The notes under the pieces are model-generated. The model was not told where the DNA came from and ran no database searches. It was given only the letters and a program-made list of their open reading frames with translations. From DATGMB01 sp035293845 (GTDB lineage: Bacteria > Acidobacteriota > Terriglobia > Bryobacterales > Bryobacteraceae), in the NCBI GenBank assembly GCA_035293845.1, contig DATGMB010000017.1, positions 1 to 12,445 of the forward strand: DNA of 12,445 bases, in the 5' to 3' direction. The first letter of the stretch is position 1. Every line of letters begins with the position of its first letter. Positions 12,198 to 12,445 of the stretch are shown here, piece by piece. The position numbers were made by a program, and so were the translations under genes.

Positions 12198-12445
12198 GAC
12201 CGGTTCTCCATCACCACGAAGCTGGTGCTTGCGTCCATCTCGCCCGCGGCGGTAAGAACCAGTTCATCCGACGCCAGGCGGCAATTCGGATACACCGTAC
12301 CGTCCCATGGATCGGTGAACGAGAACGTCGCGAATGCGCCCTGGTTGTCCTCCAGAAACTCCGCCAACGCCGCCATTTCGCCTTCGTCCAGCAACGCCAG
12401 CCGGATCTCCCATTGGTGCAGCGGTCCGCCGCAGTCGCGATACCG
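12194..12445 (-). CDS. Tail-tip protein, gpM/DUF2460-like, C-terminal part (runs off the right edge)
   Basis: Eighty-three residues are in the window, and the frame is open to the right edge, so the true start lies outside. GGPLHQWEIRLALLDEGEMA, then EFLEDNQGAFATFSFTDPWD and GTVYPNCRLASDEL, show the pattern W-x-I...L...E...L-x-xF....G....F-x-F-x-DP..G..Y-x-xCR found in minor tail proteins of the gpM/DUF2460 kind. The ending CRLASDELVLTAAGEMDAST lines up with GARLGTDALDIVTTDVNRHS of the following gene, which carries the same domain with an insertion. Its stop overlaps the start of that gene as ATGA, a sign of translational coupling. A TTG lies in frame at 12394, but translation clearly continues upstream of it with family-like sequence (QWEIRLA), so it is not the start. 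Confidence 0.65.
   Translation of the reverse strand, partial: RYRDCGGPLHQWEIRLALLDEGEMAALAEFLEDNQGAFATFSFTDPWDGTVYPNCRLASDELVLTAAGEMDASTSFVVMENRS

Overview
The window is GC-rich throughout (by eye about 60-65 %), with densely packed genes and little non-coding sequence. Protein types and composition suggest an environmental Gram-negative-type bacterium, most plausibly an Acidobacteriota of the Bryobacter/Solibacter kind. That assignment is an inference: no marker gene is present.

Left part (1-~800): the first 28 codons of a minus-strand gene that looks like ornithine carbamoyltransferase. It lies downstream of a near-perfect ARG box (150-163) and a weaker second box (170-183), so it is probably an arginine-repressor-controlled biosynthetic gene. 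Next to it are a 19-bp tandem duplication and a decayed minus-strand remnant of a class I SAM-dependent methyltransferase, of which only the C-terminal part is recognisable.

Middle part (~798-4885), all plus strand: a CusF-like copper-binding lipoprotein; a YheT-type alpha/beta hydrolase; a two-gene sulfur unit made of a [4Fe-4S] adenylylsulfate reductase (cysH) and a TSUP/TauE-SafE anion transporter 4 bp downstream; and an O-antigen ligase/polymerase-type membrane protein. These are ordinary host metabolic and envelope genes.

Right part (4900-12445), all minus strand and convergent with the host genes across only 14 bp: the distal end of a phage-type tail gene cluster. In transcription order (right to left) it holds a partial gpM/DUF2460-like tail-tip protein; a second paralogue with a carbohydrate-binding-type domain inserted in the same fold; a 1288-residue tail-tip/hub protein that appears to join a lambda gpL-like [4Fe-4S] N-terminal part to a gpJ-like hub and a C-terminal adhesion region; and an 897-residue protein combining a tail-specific N-terminal domain, two related insert domains, a galactose-binding-like domain and a TIM-barrel glycosidase-like domain. 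Genes are coupled by ATGA, a 17-bp overlap and a TAGGAGG stop/Shine-Dalgarno fusion with a TTG start. The order resembles the tail-tip end of lambda-like phages and gene transfer agents, but no peptidase, lysis, integrase, capsid or tail-fibre assembly gene is visible in this window. Whether this is a prophage end, a tailocin or a domesticated transfer particle cannot be decided here. This tail-tip module is the most interesting part of the window.
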